Under the pieces are notes generated by a model. The model was given only the letters and a program-made list of their open reading frames with translations. It did no database searches and had not been told where the DNA came from. Source: Dactylorhiza incarnata (taxonomy: Eukaryota > Streptophyta > Magnoliopsida > Asparagales > Orchidaceae). Taken from it: DNA of 64,000 nucleotides. The stretch lies in assembly GCA_033032865.1 (NCBI GenBank), contig JAWHQI010000508.1, forward strand, positions 610,001 through 674,000. Direction: 5' to 3'. Both the position numbers and the translations under genes were made by a program. Within the stretch, counting starts at the first letter, position 1. Each line of letters starts with the position of its first letter. Below are positions 11,400 through 21,739 of this stretch, in pieces.

Positions 11400-11404
11400 C
11401 TCAT
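11400..11404. repeat. Target-site duplication of B, left
   Basis: CTCAT, identical to the copy right of the 3' LTR. Five bp is the usual copia duplication size. Confidence 0.9.
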
Positions 11405-12558
11405 TATTGGAACATGGTCTTCCGCATCTCCTAGGTTTGAGAATAACAAATCCTACGTGTATTTGATCTTGTGTGCTTAAGTGTGCAGGAAACAAGTCCA
11501 TATGACTCAAGGATAACATATGAAGGTTTCCCCCAAAATTGAGCCAAAAATTCCAACAAGCCCACTAGCGTCAGCGGTAGCACCTAGTGCCCGACGCTAG
11601 CGATGATTGGCGCAATTCCGGCAGCATTTTTAGAAAGCGCTAGCGCCAGGCGGTAGCGGATAGCGCGGGCGGTAGCGCGGAGCACAAGAGGCAAGGCGGT
11701 GGAGTTTCCCTGGAATGAAGATACGTGCGCAGAGAATTCCCTAATATGGGATAGCACCGACGATAGCGCTAGCGCCGACGCTAGCGCTCACTCCTATAAA
11801 AGGAGGCCTCTTCTCTCATTTTTAATACACAAGTTTGAGAGAGGTGAAGTGCTAGAATTGCAGACCCTTACTCTGCCAAAAAGTGATCTCCCACCAAAGT
11901 TCCACGAATTTCTGAAGGAGGATTTCTTCACGCCGGATCAGACCAAAGATCACTTCATCAACGCTTATACTACATCGGTCTTTCATCACCATCTTCAGAA
12001 GTTCTTCAAGAGGGAGATTTTCATATTATTGTCTTTTTATTTCAAATCTTTTTCTGTAATCGTTTAGTGAACTCGCCTCGTGTTGGCGACTAGGTCTGGG
12101 TAGGACTTAGGGCAGAAACTCGCCTCGTGTTGGCGACTAGATCTAGGTTAGGTCTAGGTGGTGCTCGAGGCCATATCCAGGGAAGGATTGGCTAGAGCGG
12201 CTTGTGGCCGAATCCGAGGAAGGATAGGCTAGGGCCACTGGTTCGTGGGGATGCGTGTCAGGATAGAAAACAAAAAGAGTCTTTCATATTTCGCATTGAT
12301 TTCTAGCGTCATTGAAATCAAATTTTGTAATCAATTTTATTAATAATAATCATGTCTCTCTGTGTGTAATAAAATTGATTTGATCTTCATTTCTCTAAAT
12401 TGTTTATTATCCTCTCCTTCATTATAAAATAATTTAGATCTTTATTCAAAATCACTATTTTGATCTTTTATTATTTCAAGTTTATCAAAATATATTAAAA
12501 AGTCTTAAAACCCTTATTCACCCCCCCCCCCTCTCTAAGGGCGCCTACTGATCCAACA
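11405..12558 (+). repeat. 5' LTR of element B
   Basis: Starts TATTGGAACATGG (first G of the usual TGTTGG mutated to A) and ends GATCCAACA. U3 contains GCTAGCGC and CGGTAGCGC palindromes (11566-11700 and 11750-11790) immediately upstream of a TATA box, TATAAAAGG at 11795-11803. The end has AACCCTTATTCACCCCC with a poly-C run. A stretch with two GAACTCGCCTCGTGTTGG copies lies near 12068-12140. Confidence 0.92.
11795..11803 (+). promoter_or_regulatory. TATA box of B 5' LTR
   Basis: TATAAAAGG directly follows the palindromic cluster ending at about 11789. The 3' LTR copy is at 19968-19976. Confidence 0.7.
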
Positions 12559-12560
12559 AG

Positions 12561-12571
12561 TGGTATCAGAG
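12561..12571 (+). other. Primer-binding site, initiator-Met tRNA
   Basis: TGGTATCAGAG, two bases after the 5' LTR, complements the 3' end of plant initiator methionine tRNA, the usual copia primer. Confidence 0.9.
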
Positions 12572-12606
12572 TGGTTTTATTCCAATCGGCTTAACAACCG
12601 GGAATA

Positions 12607-14470
12607 ATGGCGTCTCATGATCTCGCTTTTCCGGAGGGTCAGGGTGTTAGTCGACCACCTCTTTTTTCTCGGTCAGATTTCAACTACTGGAAAAATTGAA
12701 TGATGTGTTTTCTTATGACCATGGATGTAGAAGTATGGAACATGGTAGAAGTTCGGTACTCTCCTCCTACAACTGTAGTAGGAGAGGCAACATTACTAAA
12801 ACTTAAGGATAAATGGGATGATAACGATAAACTATGGTGCAAAATAGAACTGAATTTAATAGAATTTCAGCATGTGTAACTGCTATTGATATTTGGAATC
12901 AATTGGAAGTTACTCATGAAGGTACATCGCAGGTAAAAGATGCATAGCTATTCCAACTGGAATCAAAATATGAAAAATTCAGGATGGATGCCGAAGAGGA
13001 CATCAACTCGATGTACACACGCTTCACCAAGATCGTCAACGCTTCAAAAGCACTTGGAAAGATCTACTAAGACGTGGACTTGGTCAGAAAAATTCTTCGC
13101 TCTTTACCTCCGAGGTTCAATCCAAAGGTGACGGCCATCTCGGAGTCACACAACCTAAGAACGCTCCAGATCGAGAACCTTATTGGGAATCTCAAAACCC
13201 ATGAGGTAGAACTTCAGATTCAACACGATGAATACAATAAGAAGGCAAAGAAAAAGGCGCTGGCACTAAAGTCAAAAAAGAAGAGCATCAAAGATGATGA
13301 TGAAGATGAAGAAGGTCTCCTGGTGAAAAACTTCAGGAAGTTCATTAGAAATCCGGAAAGAATGAACACCTTCTAGAAGTTCATCCAAAAAGATGCTCGA
13401 CGAAAAGGGTCCTCCTCCTCATCAAAGAAAGAAAAAGGAAGTGAAGACAAAGAAGAAAGACCACTACCGGAGTGCTACCACTGCAGAAAGCCGGGCACAT
13501 TCGGAGTCAGTGCCCGAAGTATCAAAAGGAGCAAAAAGATCGATACAAAATGAAGGAGAAAAAGAAAGTATTGAAAGCCGCAACTTGGGATGATTCTTCC
13601 TCTGAAGAATCAAGCAGATCTAAGTCAAGCAGCGAGGAGGAAGCAAACTTATGTTTAATGGCAAAAGCAACGATGACGACACCAGTGTTCTTAGCGAGAC
13701 TGAGGTAACTCCTCCCACCTTCGAAGAACTCTATGATGAATTTGTTCAAACTTGCAAAGCCTATGTTAAAAGTGTAAAAGATAATATTATTTTAAATCGT
13801 GAAAATGAATCTATCATCAAAGAAAATCATAAGCTTACTAAGAAATTAATTTCCCTTGGAAAGAGAAAGGTTTCATGTCAAGAGTGTGAGCACTCCTTAT
13901 GTAAGGCAAAAGAACTTGAAGTTTCTCTTTCTAAGGCCCTCTCACAAATCAAAACTATTGCAAAAGAAAAGGGGGAATTAGAGAGAAAACTAAAAACCTC
14001 TCTCTTACAAATTGAAAATAACAAAAAGGGCTTTGAAAATAAATGTGTTATGATTGTACAAGAAAATACATCTCTTAAAAAATAAAATCATGACCTCAAT
14101 ATGGCCATAAAAAAATTTGGGATAGGTTCAAAATCCCTGGATATGATTTTGGGAAACCAATGTTATGGTTCTGGAAAGTTTGGGCTCGGATATCAAAGTG
14201 AGCCCTACCGCCCGACGCTAGCCACTAACGCCGGCGGTAGCTCAACATTTAAAAAATCTCCTATTTTTCTAAAGTTCAAACATCATCCAGCAAGAGCATT
14301 GTAGAAATTCAGAAAAGGATCTCAGCCCGCTTTATCTCTTGTGCAAATTATCTTAAGTTTGGACACACGTCTAGCTCTTGCAGAAATATAAAACAACGAT
14401 CTTTAAAACAAATCAGGGTACCTAAGAAATCCACTTACTCTATGGGTGGTACCTCTTGGGTATTCGGATC
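12607..14470 (+). pseudogene. gag: Element B gag
   Basis: Starts at ATG 12607 (MASHDLAFPEGQG). A UBN2-like Gag region follows, with the FQLESKYEKFRMDAEEDINS block near 12950 and a LVRKILRSLPPRFNP block at 13080-13122. A Lys-rich stretch and a CCHC knuckle (CYHCRKPG then H...C after a one-base frameshift, about 13471-13512) come next. Then a coiled coil (13720-14080), a linker where the palindromic motif is in frame (14195-14245), and a degenerate second knuckle (SCANYLKFGHTSSSC, about 14337-14385) whose second Cys is Tyr. Stops at about 12697 and 13374, plus frameshifts, break it. Confidence 0.8.
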
Positions 14471-14519
14471 TTTACTCTCATCTTCTTTCTAGATTTGCAG
14501 GAAGGCTAAGGAAATGGAG

Positions 14520-16255
14520 GACTGTGGTACTTGGACTCAGACTGCTCCAAACACATGACGGGCAACAAAGCAAAGTTCCTTAGCCTAGAAAAGAAGAAAG
14601 GAGGGATCATAACGTTTGGAGATAACAGTAAAGGAAGGATCATGGGAGTAGGTACAGTGGGTAACGAATCCTTTCTCATCTCTAATGTTCTTTATGTAAA
14701 AGGATTAAAACATAACTTAATATCTATTAGTCAATTATGTGATAAAGGATTAGATGTATTATTTGAATCATCCACTAATCTTTGTAAAATATTTAATCCT
14801 AACACAAAAGATGTTTTACTAACTGCACCTAGAATTCACAACGTTTATATAGTTTCGTTTCATGATCTTTCTAAATCATCTATAAAATGTTTTATAACTA
14901 AAAATGACGAGTTAGAACTATGGCATAGACGTTTAGGTCACGCGAGTACAAAGCTCATTTTAAAACTAGCCAAAAAGGAATTGATTAGAGGATTGCCTAA
15001 ATTGAATGGAAAATTACCTTCACTATGTTCTCCATGCCAAAAATGAAAATTTACAAAATCATCTTTTAAAAGCAAAAATGAATTTTCTACTTCAAAACCA
15101 TTGCAATTAATTCGTATGGAACTCTTTGGTCCCGTTAGCACCGCAAGTCTTGGTGGTAGAATATATACTTTTGTTCTAATAGATGATTTCTCTAGAGATT
15201 GTTGGACTTTATTTCTCTCTTACAAATTTGATGCATTTTGCAAATTCTCAAAATTATGTACTCGTATTCAAAATGAACTAGATTTAAAAATAAAATGCAT
15301 TCGCTCAGATCATGGAGGAGAATTTGAAAATTGTAAATCTTTTTGTGAAATGTTAGGGATTAAGCATGAGTTCTCCGCTTTACGCACACCTCAACAAAAC
15401 GGTGTTGTAGAAAGAAAGAATAGGACAATCCAAGAACTAGCGCGTACTATGCTATCTGAATATAAATTACCTAAGTCCTTTTGGGCCGAAGCCATAAGTA
15501 CATCATGTTATGTAATGAATAGAGTCATGATGCGTCCATCTTTAAATCTCACACCATATGAACTATATTATCAAAAGAAACCTAACGTATCATATTTTAA
15601 AGTATTTGGTTGTAAATATTTTATTCTAAATACAAAAAATTCTTTAGGAAAATTTGATGAAAAATGTGATGAAGGAATATTTCTTGGATACTCTTCAACT
15701 AGTAAAGCCTATAAAATATTTAACAAAAGAACAAGTAAGGTTGAAGAGTCTATTAATATAAAATTTGATGAAGTTATTCCTTGTGTAGAAAGACCTCCTA
15801 CATGTACAAATGATGAACCTTTGCCATCTTTGGAGCACGACGAAGAGGAGCCTTCCAAAGAAGAGGAGGAGAAGGCCAAGGAAGATGAATATGTGCCCCC
15901 AAGCGTCTTGAACTTCTCAAAAAATCATCCAAAAGAGCTAGTCATTGGAGAACCATCTATTGGGGTAAGAACTCGATCTTCTCTTCATGAAACGTTTTCA
16001 AATATTTGCTTTGTTTCCGAAATTGAACCTAAAAATGTTTCCACCGCTTTAAATGACGAATTTTGGTTTTTGGCTATGAATGAAGAGTTAGATCAATTTG
16101 AAAGAAATAAAGTACGGAACCTAGTAGAATATCCATCTAATCATCCTGTTGTTGGTGTAAAATGGATCTTTAAAAATAAATTAGATGGTGAATCTAGGAT
16201 TACAAGAAATAAAGCTCGCTTAGTCGCTCAAGGCTTTTCTCAAATCGAGGGGTAG
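14520..16255 (+). pseudogene. pol: Element B protease-integrase
   Basis: The aspartic protease site reads DSDCSKHMTG at about 14533, so the catalytic DSG has become DSD. The integrase zinc finger has H-x4-H (HRRLGH, about 14923) and C-x2-C (CSPC, about 15030), followed by a TGA at 15043-15045. The integrase core has D (IDDFSRDCW, about 15180), D (IRSDHGGEFEN, about 15300) and E (GVVERKNRT, about 15400), all present. The C-terminal part runs into the RT start (VKWIFKNKLDGESR, about 16160). The frame is lost at 16255. Confidence 0.88.
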
Positions 16256-16773
16256 ATTTTGAAGAAATTTTTGCACCCATTGCTCGCTTAGAATCTATAC
16301 GAATATTTTTGGCATTTGCCAGTTTTAAAAGGATAAAATTATTTCAAATGGATGTTAAAAGTGCTTTCTTAAACGGGTTTATAAAAGAAGAAGTATATAT
16401 AGAACAACCCTCCGGTTTTATAAATGAAAAATTTCCAAATCATGTTTATAAATTAGAAAAAGCTCTTTACGGTTTAAAGCAAGCGCCTCGTGCATGGTAT
16501 GATAGACTTACATCGTTTTTATTAAAGCACGGTTATGTTATGGGAAGTGCCGACAACACACTCTTCATTAAGCATAATAATAACGATTTAATTATCTTAC
16601 AAATATATTTTGATGATATAATTTTTGGAGCCACTAATGAAGAGTTGTGTAATGAAGTAGTCTTAGTAATGAAAAATGAATTTGAAATGAGTCTTGTAGG
16701 AGAACTATCATATTTTCTTAGTTTTCAAATTTCACAACGAAATGATGGTATCTTTATTTGCCAAACAAAATAG
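16256..16773 (+). pseudogene. pol: Element B reverse transcriptase
   Basis: Copia RT blocks are visible: APIARLESIR (about 16274), [17 protein letters not shown] (about 16349), LYGLKQAPRAWYD (about 16465) and the catalytic box YFDDIIFG (about 16606), where the family norm is YVDD. It is in a different frame from integrase because of the change at 16250-16258, and a TAG stops it at 16771. Confidence 0.88.
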
Positions 16774-17586
16774 GTTTACGATATGCTTAAATGATTTGGA
16801 TTTGAAAACCTTAAACAAGCTTCTACTCCTATGAGTGCTTCTTTAAAACTAGGAAAAGATGAATCTGGAATTTCCATTGATCAAACTTTATATAGAGGAA
16901 TGATAGGATATCTTCTTTACTTAAGTGCATCTAGACCAGATATAATGTTTGACGTATGTCTATGTGCTCGCTTTCAAGCCAATCCAAAAGCATCTCATTT
17001 AAAAGCGGTAAAACGTCTTTTTTGTTATCTATTAGGGTCATTTAAATTAGGATTATGGTACCCACACAATGACTCATTTACACTTCACGGCTATTCCGAT
17101 TCGGATTACGTCGGTTGTTCACTAGATCGAAAAAGCACTAGTGGTGCTTATCACTTTTTAGGACCCTCATTAGTTGCATGGTCTAGTAGGAAACAATCTT
17201 CGATTGCACTCTCCACCACGGAGGCCGAATACATCGCACTTAGTAGTTGTTGTGCACAAGCGTTGTGGATGAGCCAAACTCTAGAGGATTTTGGTTTTCA
17301 TCTCAAAAGCATTGATATTAAATGTTGCAACAAAAGTGCCATAGACCTTACAAATAATCTCGTACACCACTCTAGATCCAAACACATAGATGTTCGCCAT
17401 CATTTCATTAGGGATCATATTAAGAAAGAGCATATAAAAGTAAGATTCATTGGTACGGACTCCCAACTTGCTGACATATTCACTAAACTTCTATCCCAAC
17501 TTGCTGACATATTCACTAAACTTCTACCCGATGCAAGATTTCGATTATTACGACTTGAATTAGGTGTCCTGGATCTTTTGGGTTAA
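16774..17586 (+). pseudogene. pol: Element B RNase H
   Basis: Resumes after the stop at 16771. It includes RPDIMFDVCLCARFQ (about 16935), the RNase H strand YSDSDYVGC (about 17092), TEAEYIALSS (about 17220) and DVRHHFIRDHI (about 17390). Near the C-terminus the ADIFTKLL box is present twice because of an exact 33-bp tandem duplication (17461-17526). It ends at 17586. Length and block order match copia RNase H. Confidence 0.88.
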
Positions 17587-19595
17587 AACGCATTCTTAAA
17601 ACACAATAGTTTTATGCAATTTTTCCATATCTAAACATCTTCAAATCCTCTGAAATTTCTGCATAAAACTAAACTTTGGACACTCGACCAATATCAAAAA
17701 ATAAATTTTGTAAAATCCTAAAAAATCGTGTACTGTTTCTCGCGCTAGCGCTAGCGCACCTGTCTGGTTTTATGTATTTTTAAAATTTTATAAAATACCT
17801 AAAATTATGCTCTATTATATGTAATATATAGTTTTGCAGTTTTGTTTTGAATTGATTTTTGAAAAATTAAAACAAAAAAATACAAAAGCCAAATTACAAA
17901 ATATATTCCTTTTACTCCTTTTCTTTGTTCATTTGTTTAAATTCTATTTCTAAATGCAAAAATTAAATACAAAAATATAAAACATAAAAATTATCAAAAA
18001 AACTGTATGGACTTTATTGTGCAAATCAAGAATGATTTAATCTATCATTTAAACCTTCTTCAATGTTGAAATTCATCTTTTCAAACTACTTTGAACATTG
18101 TTTTTATCATGCTTTGATATATCTAAACACATGTGCATAAATTGTATTGAAAAAGTGTTGTGTAGAACTAAGCTTAGCATGTCTTTAAGTATGAGCAAAT
18201 ATTTTATGTTTGATAATGATCTTTAATCACTCACTTATTTTTGACAAAGTCTACATATGCTCTTAATCTAAGAATGATTGCTTGTGTATTGTAATTATAT
18301 AATAAATTAAATTTGCACAAGTATCTTACCTACACTACTTTTATTTGCACTCTTACAATTAAAAAAAGTGGTTGTACTTTCAAAATTTCATTGGTTTGCA
18401 AAACAAGTGTATTCGGAGAACTTTGTACAAAATAAAAAATGAATAAAATAAAATAACAAAGATAACTCCACCAAGCACTACTTGAACCTCTTGATAAGTC
18501 TTAATGAGCATTGTGAGGTTGAGCACCTTGGAAAGAATAGTAAAGTATCTTGTGCAAACCATAAACTTTTTTTACACCACTTATTCTTTTCTATGTGCTT
18601 TAATGGGTGTGGAAGTAAAATTATTTGTGTTTTATTGTGCACTTTACTCTACATATGTCATTTATTTTTGATTAAAACATTTGTTTACTCTCTTCAAAAT
18701 ACACTTATGTGCACATCATTATCTTCCATAACACTTCTTCTCATAAGTATTGGATCCTAATGCTAAAATTGTATACTCTCTTTATCTATAAAATGCACTA
18801 GATAATCTAGCATGCTCTCTATAATGTTTGGTATGTTTTGAATTTGTGAATCATATTAACATTATAGTAGTTCATTTTTGATATCCTTCTTTCATGCTTG
18901 GTTACTTCATAGTAATCTTTAAAGATTTTCAAAGAAAAATGATTTACAAAAACATCTTTTTCATTGTGAACTTTCACTCATATCTCTTCTTATGAATCGT
19001 CATATCTTGCAAAAAGATGTTTGTTGTATTTTTATAAGTCTTCTGCAACTTTACGTTTACCTTATGATCTTTTTATGCTTATCTCAAGTCATCAAACTTC
19101 AATTTATTTTACCAAATGATAGACTTGTGTGGTGAATGTTATATTATTTCTTTTAAGCTAAGAACTTTGATTTATTTCTATGAAAATACTTCTGCTAAAA
19201 ACTCTAATTTATTTCTATGAAAATTATTATAAAACTCCTTATCATTTCCTTTCCTTTAAAAAGCTCGATCATGCCTTATCTTATTACCAAAAATCTTTTT
19301 GTGTCTCTTGCTTCCTTACACACTTTAGCTAATAACAAAAGGGGAGAACAATCATGATAAATATTCACTGTTATCAAAATTGAAAACAAACATGATTAAT
19401 TAAATTGATAGTTTACATATTAGGGGAGCATTCACTTAGGGGGAGCATGTATTTGGGGGGAGCAATTCTAAATACTAAAATTGATATTTTTCCTAAGTCA
19501 TCACTCTCACACACACACAAGTAGGTTTCATCATGCTTATATATTAATGCTCTGATTTATCATTAATGGATTTGTTATTATCAAAAGGGGGAGTT
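17587..19595 (+). other. Long 3' non-coding region of element B
   Basis: About 2 kb without a supported ORF. It has a GCGCTAGCGCTAGCGC palindrome near 17745 and is AT-rich afterwards. A block near 18480-18560 (GAGCACCTTGGAAAGAAT) is matched in reverse complement at 37400-37450 in element C, so this region is conserved in the family. Near the end are GGGGGAG-type purine runs (19420-19460) and the polypurine tract at 19581-19594. A third ORF, as in A, D and E, is absent. Confidence 0.7.
19581..19595 (+). other. Polypurine tract of element B
   Basis: TCAAAAGGGGGAGTT directly abuts the TG of the 3' LTR. Confidence 0.8.
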
Positions 19596-20723
19596 TGTTG
19601 GAACATGGTCTTCCGCATGTCCTAGGTTTGAGAATAACAAATCCTACGTGTATTTGATATTGTGTGCTTAAGTGTGCAGGAAACAAGTCCATATGACTCA
19701 AGGATAACATAAGAAGGTTTCCCCCAAAATTGAGCCAAAAATTCCAACAAGCCCACTAGCGTCGGCGGTAGCACCTAGCGCCCGGCGCTAGCGATGATTA
19801 GCGCAATTCTGGTAGCATTTTTAGAAAGCGCTAGCGCCAGGCGGTAGCGCGGAGCACAAGAGGCAAGGCGGTAGAGTTTCCCTGGAATGAAGATACGCAT
19901 GTAGAGAAAATTCCCTAATATGGGATAGCGTCGGCGATAGCGCTAGCGCAAGCGCTAGCGCTCACTCTATAAAAGGAGTCCTCTTCTCTCATTTTTAATA
20001 CACAAGTTTGAGAGAGTTGAAGTGCTAGAATTCCAGACCCTTACTCTACCGAAAAGTGATCTCCCACCAAAGTTCCACGAATTTCTGAAGGAGGATTTCT
20101 TCACGCCGGATCTGACCAAAGATCGCTTCATGAACGCTTATACTACAACGGTCTTTCGTCACCATCTTCAGAAGTTCTTCAAGAGGGAGATTTTCATTGT
20201 CTTTTTATTTCATATCTTTTTCTGTAATCGTTTAGTGAACTCGCCTCGTGTTGGCAACTAGGTCTGGGTAGGACTAAGGGCAGAAACTCGCCTCGTGTTG
20301 GCAACTAGAATTAGGTTAGGTCTAGGGGGTGCTCGAGGCCATAGCCAGGGAAGAATTGGCTAGAGCGAATTGAGGCCGAATCCGGGGAAGGATAGGCTAG
20401 GGACCCCAGTTCGTGGGGATGCGAGTCGGGATTGAAAACAAAAAGAGTCTTTCATATTTCGCCTCAATTTCTAGCGTCATTGAAATCAAATTTTGTAATC
20501 AATTTTATTAATAATAATCATGTCTCTCTGTGTGTAATAAAATTGATTTGATCTTCATTTCTCTAAATTGTTTATTATCCTCTTCTTCATTATAAAACAA
20601 TTTAGATCTTTATTCAAAATCACTATTTTGATCTCTTATTATTTCAAGTTTATCAAAATATATTAAAAAGTTTTACAACCCTTATTTACCCCCACCCCTC
20701 TAATGGCGCCTACCGATCCAACA
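19596..20723 (+). repeat. 3' LTR of element B
   Basis: TGTTGGAACATGG to ATCCAACA. Same architecture as the 5' copy, with a shorter palindrome block (an indel near 19845 relative to the 5' LTR) and a TATA box at 19968-19976. Followed by the CTCAT duplication at 20724-20728. Confidence 0.92.
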
Positions 20724-20728
20724 CTCAT

Positions 20729-21072
20729 ATGCATTTATCGCTTAGCACATGAAGATGTGTACACTGATTGATGAGTTTGTGATAGTTTCTATGGATGCAC
20801 GATCTACACGATTGGCACTTGGTGTTACTCCTACAACCCTTGACGAGATCCTGATACCCATTATTGCCGCTCAAAGCGAAATTGAACTATGTAGATGCAT
20901 TCCCATATGTAAGGACCTACATCCTTGTGCATGGAAACCTAATGGTGGAAGGCATAAGTGGAAGACTCATCCTTCCAAGATAGAACCCTTTACTATTTTC
21001 AGAATTGTTGTCATTAGAAGCCCAATTATGTGTTTTAACTGCGGTAAGTTGGGTCACTTAGTACATACTTGT
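20729..21072 (+). pseudogene. Zinc-knuckle protein relic interrupted by element D
   Basis: An open frame from 20749 ends at the D insertion. It contains a CCHC knuckle, CFNCGKLGHLVHTC, at 21031-21072. Upstream residues are not recognisable. The single knuckle after a basic region resembles plant LINE ORF1 proteins or retroelement Gag. The bases CTTGT at 21068-21072 are the left-hand target duplication of D. This was the landing site for both B and D. Confidence 0.5.
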
Positions 21073-21578
21073 TGTTGGGAAAAACCTTTATGATTTGATA
21101 CAACAGATTAATTAAGAGATCTAGGAAATTACCTAAGTATGTATAGAAAGGTAATAATCAGATAAGGGTTGTAAAACTTTTTAATATATTTTGATAAACT
21201 TGAAATAATAAGAGATCAAAATAGTGATTTTGAATAAAGATCTAAATTGTTTTATAATGAAGAAGAGGATAATAAACAATTTAGAGAAATGAAGATCAAA
21301 TCAATTTTATTACACACAGAGAGACATGATTATTATTTGGTATGTGGTGTAATCAGATCTAGGTTGTCAAGGACTTAGAAATCTGTCATAAAGCAAAATT
21401 AACTAAGTTAAAACTTTTGTGCATCGAGAAATATTATACGTGCGCAGACAAAGACTAAGTTTATGCATCAAGAAGTAATCAATGTATGCCGAGAAGTTAA
21501 ATTCATGCGTCGAGAAGTAATCAACGCATATTGAAAGCAATGATCCCTCCTTACGTCGATATCTCATAAAAGTAAAGT
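21073..21578 (+). repeat. 5' LTR of element D, truncated and containing filler
   Basis: Aligns with the 3' LTR (28088-28385 then 47211-47307) from TGTTGGGAA to the TATA-like CATAAAAG at 21564-21571 and stops at 21578. The rest of the LTR and any primer site are gone. A 176-bp foreign segment is inserted at 21162-21337 (separate entry). Diverged GTCGAGAAGTAATC motif copies lie at 21420-21540. Confidence 0.75.
21162..21337 (-). repeat. 176-bp inverted copy of the B 3' LTR
   Basis: Reverse complement of 20510-20685; I found no mismatch in reading it base by base. It matches the 3' LTR of B rather than the 5' LTR at the sites where they differ (CTTCTTCATTATAAAACAA against CTCCTTCATTATAAAATAA). 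It sits between the halves of the D 5' LTR, replacing about eight bases there. Confidence 0.92.
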
Positions 21579-21739
21579 CTAGTTTCGTGATATGTGGCGG
21601 TAACGTGTTGATTCCCCCTCAAAATGACATGTCGGTCGACATGTTGAACATGTAGGCCGACATCTACAAGCTTGCTTGTGAAATTAATAACATAATCATG
21701 AGTTCTACACGGTTTAAGAATATGCAACTATAAGAGCTC
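21579..21739. other. Unassigned sequence after truncated D LTR
   Basis: Not alignable by eye with the D 3' LTR. It contains a palindromic ACATGTCGGTCGACATGT at 21628-21645. It may be rearranged LTR or leader. Confidence 0.3.

Larger units (their letters stand above)
11405..20723 (+). mobile_element. Element B: complete Ty1/copia (Sirevirus-like) retrotransposon
   Basis: A 9319-bp element with both LTRs, flanked by identical 5-bp duplications CTCAT at 11400-11404 and 20724-20728. The internal order is primer site, gag, protease, integrase, RT, RNase H, which is the Ty1/copia order, then about 2 kb of non-coding sequence and a polypurine tract. LTR lengths (1154 and 1128 bp) and visible substitutions and indels between them show it is not brand new. 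Several stops and frame changes make it non-functional now. Confidence 0.93.
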
